64,000 nucleotides of DNA, from the NCBI RefSeq assembly GCF_003324565.1, contig NZ_QOLA01000024.1, forward strand, positions 1 to 64,000. Direction: 5' to 3'. Positions 51,580-61,312 of this stretch are shown here, piece after piece; position 1 is the stretch's first letter, and the number at the start of each line of letters is the position of its first letter. The notes beneath the pieces are model-generated. The model did not search any database. It was not told where the DNA came from and saw nothing but the letters and a program-made list of their open reading frames with translations. A program made the translations under genes and the position numbers. This DNA comes from Streptomyces sp. SDr-06. GTDB lineage: Bacteria; Actinomycetota; Actinomycetes; Streptomycetales; Streptomycetaceae.

Positions 51580-52719
51580 TCACGGCGTCCCTGGCCTACG
51601 GCTCCTGAGCAGCCGGGACGGCATCTGTCCGGTCCGCGCGTCGATGGCGATCAGCCTGTCCGTGTGGGTCGAGAGGAAGGCTATGCCGTTCCAGAGGACG
51701 GGTACGGTGCCACCTTTGGGACCCAGGTATCGCTTCCAGCGGCGGGTGCCGGTGGCGAGGTCAACGGCGTACAGGTAGTTGATGTCACGGCCGGAGACAA
51801 CCCAGCCCGAAGAGCCGCTGAGCGCGATGGCCGAGGCTCCGTAGCGGTTGGCCAACTGCCAGCGGATTTCGCCGGTGGCCGCGTCGACGGCGTAGGAGGC
51901 CGGACGGTCCCTGCGTGAGTGTGGCTTCGTGCTGAAGTACACGGTGTCACCCAGGACCGAGACGCTGCTCCGGATGAGTCCCCCATAGTCTCGGCTCCAC
52001 AGGACCTCGCCGTCTTCCGCGGCATGCGCGAACAGCGTCGACTGGACGGCGGCGTAGACGACACCGTCCCCCACGCACGGGCTGTTGGCCATGTCTACCC
52101 ACCTGCTGTCGCACGGTACCCGCCACAGGCGGTCGCCCGTGGCGGCGTCGTACGCGCCAATGTCGCCGAATTCGCTGGTGTGGAAGATCCTTCCGTCCGC
52201 GAGGGCTGGATGAGTCATGGCGCGGTCGAAGACGTCGGTCCTCCAGAGCGGTTCACCACTGGCGAGGTTCAGCGCGAACAACTTCGCAGGATTGGCGCCG
52301 CGGTTGTGCAACCAGGCGGAATCCACCCCGTACACCACCCCCTTGTCAGCCACGAGCTGTACCGAACCGTCGAAGCGGCGGCGCCAGTGCTCCTGGCCGT
52401 CCTCGGCACCGAGCGCGTACACCCTGCCTATGGCGTCGGTGACACAGACAACACCGTCGCTGACCACGGGCGGGGCGAAACCCATCCGCTCTCCGATCGC
52501 GGTGCTCCAGCGAACGGTTCCCGTCAGAGCGGCGAGTGCGTAGCAGACGCCCTCCTTGGAGCAGACGTACACCGTGCCGTCACAGACGCTCGGCGACTGG
52601 AGGGAGCTGTGTCTTCCGGATCGAACCCGCCAAGGCCGGAAGTCCTGTGGCGCTGTCCCTTCGGGGTAGACCCCGTTCCGGGCCGGGCCGCCCTGCAGCA
52701 TCGCGCTTGAACTCGCCAT
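51580..52719 (-). CDS. PQQ-binding-like beta-propeller repeat protein
   Basis: 379 residues. Seven or so repeats of the type DGTVYVCSKEGVCYALAALT and GTVRWSTAIG, YAVDAATGEIRWQLA, LYAVDLATGTRRWKR fit the PQQ-like (BamB/quinoprotein-like) propeller. No signal peptide is seen, so it is probably cytoplasmic. Likely a binding or scaffold protein; enzymatic quinoprotein residues are not evident. Confidence 0.82.
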   Translation of the reverse strand: MASSSAMLQGGPARNGVYPEGTAPQDFRPWRVRSGRHSSLQSPSVCDGTVYVCSKEGVCYALAALTGTVRWSTAIGERMGFAPPVVSDGVVCVTDAIGRVYALGAEDGQEHWRRRFDGSVQLVADKGVVYGVDSAWLHNRGANPAKLFALNLASGEPLWRTDVFDRAMTHPALADGRIFHTSEFGDIGAYDAATGDRLWRVPCDSRWVDMANSPCVGDGVVYAAVQSTLFAHAAEDGEVLWSRDYGGLIRSSVSVLGDTVYFSTKPHSRRDRPASYAVDAATGEIRWQLANRYGASAIALSGSSGWVVSGRDINYLYAVDLATGTRRWKRYLGPKGGTVPVLWNGIAFLSTHTDRLIAIDARTGQMPSRLLRSRRPGTP

Positions 52720-53036
52720 CGCCTCTCATCTCCTGGCCATCACGTGTCGTCAGTTCTCGTGCGGTGGATCTGTGTCCGCGGCACAACTGCGCCGATTTTC
52801 CTCCAGCGGCCTCCGCTCAGGCTGCTCTGTCCCGGGAATGGAACGGGATCAACGGGTCAGGTGAACGGGGGAGGTTGAACGCCAGGCTAAGCTGCGGCTC
52901 TCATCGCTCATGGGGTCATCCTGGCATGCACTCTCCGGCTCGCGGAGCGAGTCTTGGTCAGTTTCCCGACAACGCCCCTTCAGATGGCTAGAGCGGCCCC
53001 CAGCGGGTCCTGGTGCGCGAGACACCGGGCCTGCGG
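52720..53036. other. Gene-free stretch
   Basis: Contains presumed promoter of the propeller gene. A 20-codon minus-strand frame near 52857-52920 (MSDESRSLAW) is too weak to call. Nothing else seen. Confidence 0.35.
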
Positions 53037-53969
53037 TCAGGCCCCGATGGCCGGGTTCTCGCCGCCCTGCTCGGCGAGCAGCCGGTAGCGGCCGTGCTCC
53101 CGGCGGACGGTGCCGGCCGTGGGCCGCGGGAAGTGGGTGCCCAGGAGCAGTGCGTCGGTGTCCGCCAGGCCGTCGAGCAGCCGGGTGCGGGTGCGGATCG
53201 CCTGGGCGGGGTCGATGTCGACACAGCTGTGCACGTGGGGGTGGGACAGCTGCACGGGGTGGTGGATGCTGTCGCCGGTGATCAGCGCCCGCCGGTCGCT
53301 GCCGCGCAGTTCGACGGCGACCTGCCCCGGGGTATGGCCCGGGGCGGGGACCAGGAGGACGCCCGGCGCCACCTCGTGGCCCTGCTCGGGCACATGGACG
53401 AGGTCGTACTGTCCGGCGTCGCGGACGGGGTGGACGGAGTCGCGGAACATCTGGGTGCGGGCTTCGTCCAGGTCGGTGGCCGCCCAGTGTTCCCATTCGG
53501 TGCGGCTGGTGAGGTAGCGGGCGTTGGGGAAGGTGGGGGCCCAATTCCCGCCTGCGAGGCGGGTGTTCCAGCCGACGTGGTCGGTATGCAGGTGCGTGGT
53601 GATCACCAGGTCCACGGACTCGGGCGGGAAACCGGCGGCTGTCAGCCGCTCCAGGAAGTCGGTGTCGAGACCGTTCCATGCCGGGTTGGCGCGTGGCTTG
53701 GCGTTGCCTATGCCGGTGTCCACGACGATCCGCAGCCCGCCGGCCTCCACCGCGAAGCTGTGGCTCGCCAGCCGCGGGACTTCGGCGTCGGCGAAGTCGG
53801 GGCGCAGCCACGACGCCTCGTCCAGTACCGCGGGGGTGACACCCGGCAGTAGCCACGGTCCGGTCTGGCGGGGCAGTTCGATCTCGTCGACGCGGCGTAC
53901 GGCGATGTCGCCGAGGCTCCATCCGGTGGTGGTGACGGGGATGCTCTGACGGGGCGTGGTGGCGTTCAT
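53037..53969 (-). CDS. MBL-fold metallo-hydrolase
   Basis: 310 residues from ATG 53969 behind AAGGA. The metal motif is HLHTDHVGW, with further ligands in PAPGHTPGQ, ITGDSIHHPVQL and GTHFPRPTAG. The sequence is closest in style to lactonase-like MBL enzymes (AHL lactonase or pseudomonal quinolone-type). It is 46 bp downstream of an MFS gene on the same strand, suggesting an operon in which a lactone or toxic compound is hydrolysed and exported. Confidence 0.85.
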   Translation of the reverse strand: MNATTPRQSIPVTTTGWSLGDIAVRRVDEIELPRQTGPWLLPGVTPAVLDEASWLRPDFADAEVPRLASHSFAVEAGGLRIVVDTGIGNAKPRANPAWNGLDTDFLERLTAAGFPPESVDLVITTHLHTDHVGWNTRLAGGNWAPTFPNARYLTSRTEWEHWAATDLDEARTQMFRDSVHPVRDAGQYDLVHVPEQGHEVAPGVLLVPAPGHTPGQVAVELRGSDRRALITGDSIHHPVQLSHPHVHSCVDIDPAQAIRTRTRLLDGLADTDALLLGTHFPRPTAGTVRREHGRYRLLAEQGGENPAIGA

Positions 53970-54015
53970 CGGTGGGTCCTTCCGGGTGGGCGGGGCAGGG
54001 GCGGGCCGCACCCGG

Positions 54016-55233
54016 TCAGGTGGTGCGGGACCCCAGGGCACGGGTGAGGCCGGTGAGGGCCAGCAGGACGACGGTCACGGCGTAGAGCGAGACGGCGGTC
54101 TGCAAGCCGTACAGGTTGGTCAGCAAGCCGGCGAGGACGGCGGGGACGCTCATGGCCAGGTAGCTGAGGACGTAGTAGGCGGCGAGGGTGCCGGCGCGTT
54201 CGGCCGGGGCGGCCGGGGGCAGCAGCAGGCGCAGAGCTGCCTGTGTGACGGCGCCGAAGCCCGCGCCCGCCAGCGCGGCTCCGGCGAACAGCGGGAGCAG
54301 GCTGCGCAGTTGGGGGCCGCTCAGGGTCAGCAGGGCTCCCGGGATCAGCAGCGCGGCGCCGACGAGGTTCACGGTGCGGGCGGGCAGCGACCGGGCGGCG
54401 TAGCCGGCGAGGCCGGCCGCAGCCGTCATGGTGAAGAAGACCAGACCGCCGGTGGCACGGGCGGCGTCCGGGGCGATGAGCCGGGCGAGCGAGGGGCCCA
54501 GGGAGGAGTAGAAGCCGCCCAGGGCCCAGGCGGCGACGATACCGGGCGTGGCGAGGGCGAGGGCCGACCGGGAGGCGGGGGCGATGGTGACGGCGGGGCG
54601 CAGTGAGCGCCGGGCCCCGGGGTGGGGGCGGGCCGTCTCGGGGGTGAGGAGGGTCGCGGCGGCCTGCGCGGTGAAGAGCAGGAGCAACAGCAGGTAGACG
54701 GTGCGGGTGGGGGCGGGGGCGTACTGGACGAGGGCGGTGGCGGCCAGCACGCCGAGCGCCATGCCGGCCACGGGGGTGATGCCGTTGGCGGCCGTTGCCC
54801 GGCCGGGGCGGCGGGGGTCCTCGAAGTCGAGCAGGGCGGCTCCGGCGGCGCTGGTGGCCACACCGGTTGCCAGGCCTTGCAGGATCCGGGCGGCGATCAG
54901 CGCGGGCACCCCCTGAGCGGTGGCGAAGACGGCCATCGCGACGGCCTCGGCCAGCAGCGACCCGACGAGGACCGGGCGCCGGCCGAGGTGGTCCGAGAGC
55001 CTTCCGGCGGTCAGCAGCGCCAGCAGCAGGGAGAGCGCGTAGGTGCTGAACACGACGGTGAGCGTCATGGCCGAGAAGTGCCAGGCGGCCTGGTAGAGGG
55101 CGTAGAGCGGGGTCGGTGCGCTGGATGCGGCCAACAGGGTGACCAGAACCGAGGCGTGCAGCGGGAAGGCGCCGCGGCGGCTCAGCACGAGCGGGCGGCG
55201 GGGGCGGGACGGCAGGGCGGTGACGCTGGTCAT
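54016..55233 (-). CDS. MFS exporter
   Basis: 405 residues from ATG 55233, about 12 helices. AGRLSDHLGRRPVLVGSLLA is the motif A loop after TM2, and LIAARILQGLATGVATSAAG is the TM4 region; both are classical for drug-efflux MFS proteins. First gene of the probable two-gene operon with the MBL hydrolase. An imperfect inverted repeat upstream suggests repressor control. Confidence 0.87.
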   Translation of the reverse strand: MTSVTALPSRPRRPLVLSRRGAFPLHASVLVTLLAASSAPTPLYALYQAAWHFSAMTLTVVFSTYALSLLLALLTAGRLSDHLGRRPVLVGSLLAEAVAMAVFATAQGVPALIAARILQGLATGVATSAAGAALLDFEDPRRPGRATAANGITPVAGMALGVLAATALVQYAPAPTRTVYLLLLLLFTAQAAATLLTPETARPHPGARRSLRPAVTIAPASRSALALATPGIVAAWALGGFYSSLGPSLARLIAPDAARATGGLVFFTMTAAAGLAGYAARSLPARTVNLVGAALLIPGALLTLSGPQLRSLLPLFAGAALAGAGFGAVTQAALRLLLPPAAPAERAGTLAAYYVLSYLAMSVPAVLAGLLTNLYGLQTAVSLYAVTVVLLALTGLTRALGSRTT

Positions 55234-55254
55234 GGAAGCACCTCTGAGCCTTAA

Positions 55255-55315
55255 GGCCAATGTTTTGCATTAAGCACTTTAGGCATCCGGAGACTCATGA
55301 TGCAAATAATTAGCC
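55255..55315. promoter_or_regulatory. Imperfect inverted repeat upstream of MFS-MBL operon
   Basis: GGCCAATGTTTTGCATTA (55255-55272) and the reverse complement of TGATGCAAATAATTAGCC (55298-55315) agree at 14 of 18 positions. The region is unusually AT-rich and lies just upstream of the MFS start, consistent with promoter plus a repressor or activator site. Confidence 0.55.
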
Positions 55316-55569
55316 TTTAGAGCCGGAGGGGGGCACGGCCCTGCCGAGCGCCGCCGCGACCAGTCGGGCGATGTACGCCCCGGACGGCCCGAGGGGCGGA
55401 ACAGGATCCGACACATCAGCAGAGCGACCACCACGCCCAGCAGCGTCGACGTCCGACACGGCCTCCCCTGGCCCTGCCGCGCACGCCGACGGCCTTCAAC
55501 TGCTCGGCGGCACAGTCCGAGCAGGATGCCGCGTTGGCCTGCCCGACAGCGCCCAGCACGGCATCGCGG

Positions 55570-55870
55570 ATGCACGTGAGACTCGCCATCGAGGCCCTGG
55601 TCGGCCTGGGCGAGGGCGACTTCGTCATCATCGACGGGGCGCGGATCCCGACCCGCTGGGGGCGGCCTCTCAGCCGGAGCCTGGGTGAATGAAGGCGAAC
55701 GAGCCGTACTACAGCCAGAAGCCCCAGCAGCACGGCATGAACGTCCAGGTCGTCACTCGACCACACGGCACCCCTGTGGGTCCCGCACGACACCGGGACG
55801 CACCCATGACCTCACCACGGCCCGCACTCACGGCCTCATCCACGCCTGCCTGACGAGGCAGACTCCCGTT
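55570..55870 (+). pseudogene. Transposase remnant (IS5-like, DDE)
   Basis: Plus frames spell EALVGLGEGDFVIIDGARIP (first Asp), then YYSQKPQQHGMNVQVV and THDLTTARTHGLIHACL, matching the central DDE part of IS5-type 'transposase family' proteins. At least two frameshifts and missing ends. Confidence 0.55.
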
Positions 55871-57709
55871 CTCGCCGAACGGTCCTGCCAGGGCGCCGCG
55901 CCACCGTCCGCGCCCCCTCGTACCACCACCGTGAACAGCCAGAGCACCAACAGCAGTTCAACCGTGACCGTATGCGGCTGCGGGCTCCAGCAGAACGCGC
56001 CTGCGCGTAGTTGACACCATGGCGACTGATGCAACGAGCCCGGCGTTCCACCCGCCGCATCGGCGCCATCGCCCGAGCCGTCCACACATTCCTGATCTGG
56101 ACGTCTTCAGGATGAAAGAGGTTCGGTAAGCCCTGCGGTGGACGCCAACGCCGCGTCGGACGTTCACCGGCCGGGGGAAAAGCTAGGCAGCGCGTCCTGC
56201 GGCGAGTGGGTGCCGCGCAGCACCGTCCCGCGCGGTGACCGCAGAACGGCTGTCGCGCGGGACACAGACGCGAGCCCCTGGTTCTAAAGGATGCCGCCAA
56301 GGAGGCCACCGCGGTGGTCGTCCCGGTCACGCGAGCAGTGACGCCCGTCGTCGCCCTGAGTGAGCTCGGCGCCACGACCGTGGTCGCACCCCGAGGCCCC
56401 GGACTGATCATTCCGCCTGTCCGGAGATACTGACCTCTCTCCAGCAGCCGAGCGACGCGGCATGGTCGTGGTCGAGGGGGATCGGGGACTGGTCCCTGAC
56501 GTTCGTAGCGATCGTTCCCTGCGCAAGGAGCTGGACTTCGAGGTCGACGCTGCGCTTCTTGGCGAACCGTAGGTTGGAGCGGACCCCTGAAAGTCGTTCT
56601 TGGAGTGAGCGGTGTTCTTGGGCCAGTTGACCTACGCGAACGTTGAGCTGGATGCTCTCGGCACGGTACTGGGGCGGAATCCGCCAGGGGTCTTGTGCAC
56701 GGCATCTCGTAGTTCACCCATGAGTTCACCGATCCGTTTGCGTTGGACCAGCTTGAGCCCGCCGTTGTCGGCCGCGTGCGACAGCCGCCTGGCCGATGGT
56801 GTCCTCGTGCACGAACGCCACCGGAGCCAGGCCCTCCCGGCCGGTCGGCGAGTAGATCCTGTGCCTCAGCCGCTCCTCGTGGTCGACGTGCTCGCCCTCT
56901 TCCGGCCCCGAGCGGACCAGGTCCACCGTGTGCTTGTCCGCGTCCTCCGGCAACAGCCGCCCCCGCACGAGTTGGCTGCCAAGCTGCGCCGCTACTGGGC
57001 GCCCGCGCCCCCAGGCCCGCGCGCTGCACGAAGCCCCAAACCTCTACAGCCGCGGATTCGTGCTGGTGCCGTCGGACCAGTCGCAAAAACGACTTTCCGC
57101 CAGTTCGGAGCACTACCCGCGACGCACTGCCGACGTGACCCGTTGGACTGTGTATGGAGTCTTTCTCTCTGGTGCCATCCGCCGAGATGACCCGGCTACA
57201 AGTTGCGTTCCGCAGCACCTCCGACTCGCCGATCTACGACACCGTCGTACGGCAGTGGCTCCAACAGGGCCGCGAAGTCCCCCGCGCCGTCACATCGGTC
57301 AGTTGGAGACCGCAGGTCGCCGACCTCTTCGAGAGGGCATGAACCTGGACCGGACAGCGAACCAGCTCCGCGGCTGTCGGCGCCACGACGTTTTCACCGC
57401 CGGACAGGGCGCGGGGTCACAGATCCTCGTCCGTCAGCCAGTCGAGATCGCCGATGGCGAAGAGTGCGGTGTCGTCGCCGAACCCAGTCAGGGGATGGCC
57501 CAACCCCTGACTGAACAGGGCATTCGTTCCGCCGCCGTACTGGGGATCTGCTCCCCCGTCAACGACGGATGGCGTCCCGCGTGATGGTGTAGGCGATCGA
57601 CGCTGAGTAGTGCTCCGGCTGATGGCGCGCGCTCCCTGCGCACGAGGCGGGCCACCGTGCAATCCTCCCTGATAAAGAGCCAGTTCATCGAGGGAGGAGG
57701 CACACAGCG
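55871..57709. other. Long decayed region without an intact gene
   Basis: Several protein-like strings occur in broken frames. On the minus strand around 56650-56970 there are GGLKLVQRKRIGELMGELRD, AVHKTPGGFRPSTVP and PTGREGLAPVAFVHEDT, which look like one gene with a frame change. On the plus strand at 57154-57342 there is EMTRLQVAFRSTSDSPIYDT in a 62-residue frame. A minus-strand frame ending at 57417 contains FGDDTALFAIGDLDWLTDED. None could be assigned to a family. Confidence 0.35.
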
Positions 57710-58955
57710 GCCCTGTCCCAGTCTGAACTACTACGTCTGCTCGATGCACTACGTTCGGCCGAGGGACTTGAACTCGTCCGCGGTGTGGCCGAGAGGAAGC
57801 TGCAGGAGCTGATCGAGGCCGAGACCGCGGCGAAGATCGGTGCCGAGTGGAACGAGCACACCGATGCCCGCACCAACTACCGCAACGGGCACCGGGACAA
57901 GACGCTCACCACGCAGGCCGGCGATATGGAGCTGGCCATCCCGAAACTGCGGGCCGGGAGCTTCTTCCCCTGCCTGCTGGAACGGCGGCGCCGCGTCGAC
58001 CAGGCCCTCTACGCCGTCATCATGGAGGCATACGTTGAAGGCGTCTCCACTCGTCCACTCGCAGCTTGGATGACCTGGTCAAAGCGTTGGACGGGGACAG
58101 CGGGATATCCAAGAGCGAGGTCTCGAGGATCTGCGCCGCCCTGGACGAGCCGCTGACCGCGTTCCGCACCAGGCCCCTGAACCACCCCCCGCTTCCCGTA
58201 CCTCTACCTGGATGCGACGTACTGCAGGGCGAGGGTCCGTCACCAGATCGCCTCGAGGGCCGTGGTGATCGCGACCGGCATCACCGAGGATGGCGGCCGC
58301 GAGGTCCTCGGGGTGATGGTCGGCGACAGCGAGACCGAGGCATTTTGGACCGAGTTCCTTCGCCACCTGCGCGAACGCGGCCCGAGCGGGGTCCGCCTGG
58401 TCCTCGCCGACCACCACACCGGGCTGGTCAACGCGATCCGCAAGGTGATGATCGGCGCCGCCTACCAAAGATGCCGCGTCCAATTTTTTCGGAACGTCTT
58501 CGGGGTGATCCCGAAGGACGCCGCTGAGATGGTCGCCGCGACGATCCGCACGATCTTCGCCCAGCCCACCGAGAACGCGGTCAGGGTCCCAGGTCGACAC
58601 CGTCGCCGACATGCTCGGCAGCCAGTCCCCCAAGGTCAGACAGATGCTGCTGGACGCTAAGGACGACCTGACCGCCTTCGCCGTGTTTCCCGAGCGGCAC
58701 TGGAAGAAGATCCAGTCAACGCACCCGCTGGAGAGGATCAACCGGGAGATCAAGCGCCGCACCGATGGCGTCCAGGTCTTCCCCAACGACGACGCCCTGC
58801 TGCGGCTGGTCACCGCCGTGCTCTTCGAGCTGCACGACGAATGGATCGCCTTCCCCCGCCGCTACATGCCCGAGGGCAGCATGGCCGAGCTCTACACCGA
58901 ACTCCCCGAAAGCGCCCCCGCGCTACCCCACACCACCAACACGACCACCGATTGA
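57710..58955 (+). pseudogene. IS256-family transposase with three frameshifts
   Basis: Nearly full-length mutator-type transposase read across four frame segments: LVRGVAERKLQELIEAETAA, NYRNGHRDKTL, DMELAIPKLRAGSFFP; then DDLVKALDGDSGISKSEVSR; then PYLYLDATYCRARV (first Asp) and LVLADHHTGLVNAIRKVM (second Asp); then STHPLERINREIKRR (Glu) and the tail to TGA 58955. Frame changes fall near 58050, 58190 and 58590. Inactive. A copy of its last ~80 bp recurs at 60192. Confidence 0.8.
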
Positions 58956-59188
58956 TCGGCTACACCACCACAAGGGACACGATCCAGCCACGCGGGGGCA
59001 GACCGATGGCTCCGCCATGCGAGTGGCGGCGTCGCGACTGCCACGGCCGAACTCTGCGCCTGGGCTCTCTCCGCTGAGGTTCTGGGGGCTACGAACACTG
59101 GCGCCTCTTATCGCGCGACCTCGACCTGCACAACCGGACATCTGATGCCATAGTGGCCAGGTAGCCGGGGTGGAGACGGGAGAGTCTC

Positions 59189-59989
59189 ATGCCGAACAGC
59201 CGGATACCCGTGGTATTCGTCCACGGCCTGTGGCTCCACGCCATAAGTTGGCAGCAGTGGGCACAACGATTCGCCGACGAGGGCTACGATCCGGTGATGC
59301 CAGCGTGGCCGGGCGAGCCCGACACCGTCGCGGAAGCCCGCGCCCACCCCGAAACCCAGGCCGGCGTAGGTGTCGAGGCCATTTCCGCCGCATGCGCAGC
59401 TGTGATCGAGCAGCTGCCCGAACCGCCCGTCCTGGTCGGGCACTCCATGGGCGGCTTCGTGGTCCAGCATCTGCTGGGACAGGGAATCGGACGGGCCGCC
59501 GTGGCCATTTCCCCCGGACAGATCAAAGGCGTCAAAGCGCTCAGTCCCACCCAGGGCAGAGCCACCTTTCCTGTCCTCAGGAATCCCCGCAACGCGGAAC
59601 GAGCCGTGTCCCTCACCCCGGAGCAGTTCCGCTTTGGCTTCGCCAACGCGGTTTCCAAGGAGGAGTCCGACACGCTCTACGAGAAATGGTCGATGCCCAG
59701 CCCGGCCCGTCCCCTCTTCGAGCTGGCACTCGCCAACCTCCACCGCGACTCACCCGCGAAGGTCGCTACGGACAACGAGGAACGCGGCCCGCTGCTCCTG
59801 CTCTCCGGCAAACTGGACCACACCATCCCGGACATCCTCACCCGCTCCACGTACAAGCAGTACAAGCGCTCCTCGGCGGTGACCGAATACCAGCGCTTCG
59901 ACGACCGCGGCCACTCCCTCATCGTCGACAGCGGCTGGCCCGCCGTCACCGACGCAGCCTTGAAATGGCTGCGCAAGCACATCCCTTGA
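59189..59989 (+). CDS. Alpha/beta hydrolase
   Basis: 266 residues from ATG 59189 behind GGGAGAG. VVFVHGLWLHAISW is the oxyanion loop, GHSMGGF the nucleophile elbow, LSGKLDHTIP the acid and DRGHSLIVD the His. A generic serine hydrolase; substrate unknown. It lies alone between an IS256 transposase pseudogene and a duplicated IS256 tail, so the 1.3-kb block could have been mobilised or left between two insertions. Confidence 0.83.
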   Translation: MPNSRIPVVFVHGLWLHAISWQQWAQRFADEGYDPVMPAWPGEPDTVAEARAHPETQAGVGVEAISAACAAVIEQLPEPPVLVGHSMGGFVVQHLLGQGIGRAAVAISPGQIKGVKALSPTQGRATFPVLRNPRNAERAVSLTPEQFRFGFANAVSKEESDTLYEKWSMPSPARPLFELALANLHRDSPAKVATDNEERGPLLLLSGKLDHTIPDILTRSTYKQYKRSSAVTEYQRFDDRGHSLIVDSGWPAVTDAALKWLRKHIP

Positions 59990-60191
59990 CGTTCCTCCAG
60001 TGCCCGCCCGCGAGTTCGCCCACAACCAAGCAGCCCGACCCGTAGGACGTCCAAGTCTGTGTCTACGTCTCACCGTCGCATGTCGCGTTGCAGGTCCTCG
60101 GTGTGGCAGGGGAAGGACGTTGGCGGGGAAAGATGGGGAGGGCTTAATGGCTCTCCTCATCTGACGACGGGGCACAGTCGATCGTGCGTCC

Positions 60192-60290
60192 TTGGATCGC
60201 CTTCCCCCGCCGCTACATGCCCGGGGGCAGCATGACCGAGCTCTACCCCGAACTCCCCGAAAGCGCCCTCGCGGAGCGGCGTCGACTGAC
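60192..60290 (+). mobile_element. IS256 transposase 3' tail, second copy
   Basis: About 80 bp nearly identical to 58842-58920: the frame reads WIAFPRRYMPGGSMTELYPE then LPESALAERR, versus RRYMPEGSMAELYTELPESA in the pseudogene. No other part of the element is visible upstream of 60190. Confidence 0.75.
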
Positions 60291-60459
60291 AGGCGAACGG
60301 TGACGCTCCACGCTGCAGGCGTGGGACCGGCGTTGTTGCCCCGGGGTATGGCGGCAACCCCGTCAGGGGCAGCTGGGGATCTGATCAGGCTGGAGCGATC
60401 CCGCACACCGCCTCGCGGCATGGTGGGGGTCCGCCATCTCAGCCTGTCATCGGCGCAGT

Positions 60460-60717
60460 TCAGCGGTCGGGCAGCAGCGCTCCGCCCGTCTGGTCGATGA
60501 CGTTGCCGACGGAGCAGTTGTTCTGGTGGTTGCCGGTCCAGTCGCTGAGTGCGGGTACCACGGCAAGTTCCTGGATGCACACGGCTGCGGCGGCGAAGTT
60601 CCAGTTGTTCGCGGCGCTGACCCCGCCGGCGAAGTTGCTGTCGTTGTCGGCGAAGGCAGGCTGGGCGGCAGAGAGGGCCGCAGCGGCGAGCAGGCCGCAC
60701 GTGATGATCTTTCGCAT
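60460..60717 (-). CDS. Small secreted protein, rodlin-like
   Basis: 85 residues from ATG 60717 with a clear signal peptide (KIITCGLLAAAALSAAQPAF, cleavage AFA-DND). The mature part is Asn/Ala-rich with two cysteines (AVCIQELAVVP and NHQNNCSVGNVIDQ). Spacing and the N-x-Q-x-C pattern recall rodlins of Streptomyces aerial hyphae, but it is shorter. A chaplin domain is not present. Confidence 0.5.
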   Translation of the reverse strand: MRKIITCGLLAAAALSAAQPAFADNDSNFAGGVSAANNWNFAAAAVCIQELAVVPALSDWTGNHQNNCSVGNVIDQTGGALLPDR

Positions 60718-61096
60718 GCCCAGTGAACGCCCGCCTTCCGCGAAAGTCACGCACGCGCCCCGTCTGAACCCACCTACCCGAGCAGCGGGCACCGGCCTGG
60801 TGACCCAGCGCGCGTGGCCGTGGCAACGGTGGCGCTGAGGTGCTGTCCGACCGGGTTTGCACACCCCACTCTGAGCCCCGGCCGCCGTTGCGGCCTGCCG
60901 CGCCTCCACGGCGGTTGCCCGCGACAACGGCGGCCGGGACCACACCCCAGGGCGTTTGAGGGTCTTGCGACGGCGTTAGGGCCGACCGGGTGTCCGTGCC
61001 TGCGTGCGACGCCCCGGGGCCCCAGGAGCGTGTCACAGGACGACCAGGCTCGTTGGTGTTCACGAACACCCTTATCGAGCGAGAGGTGAACTTCTT
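60718..61096. other. Gene-free divergent region
   Basis: Between two divergent small secreted-protein genes; contains their promoters. Nothing else recognised. Confidence 0.4.
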
Positions 61097-61312
61097 ATGC
61101 TTCGAATGAGCGTTGTCCTGGCCACGGCCATCGTGACCACCGGCCTGGCCTCTCCGATGGCGAGCGCCGTCGCCATCTCCAAGCCTGTCCCGCCGTACGC
61201 CTATCAGGACTGCCTGAAAGCCACCAAGCAGAAGGGCGAGTCCCCGTCTCATTCCAAGTGGCATTGCGACCAGTTGGTGAAAAAGGGCTGGGTCAAGCCG
61301 CCGACCCGATGA
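61097..61312 (+). CDS. Small secreted basic protein
   Basis: 71 residues from ATG 61097, GAGAGGTG 8 bases upstream. The signal peptide LRMSVVLATAIVTTGLASPM (cleavage ASA-VAI) leaves a mature ~45-residue Lys-rich peptide with two cysteines (DCLKATKQKGE and WHCDQLVKKGW), probably disulfide-linked. No family assigned. Confidence 0.6.
   Translation: MLRMSVVLATAIVTTGLASPMASAVAISKPVPPYAYQDCLKATKQKGESPSHSKWHCDQLVKKGWVKPPTR

Noticed and set aside
52849..52920. 20-residue peptide gene starting MSDESRSLAW as a second RiPP precursor
   Set aside because: No proper ribosome binding site, no leader motif, no adjacent modifying enzyme.
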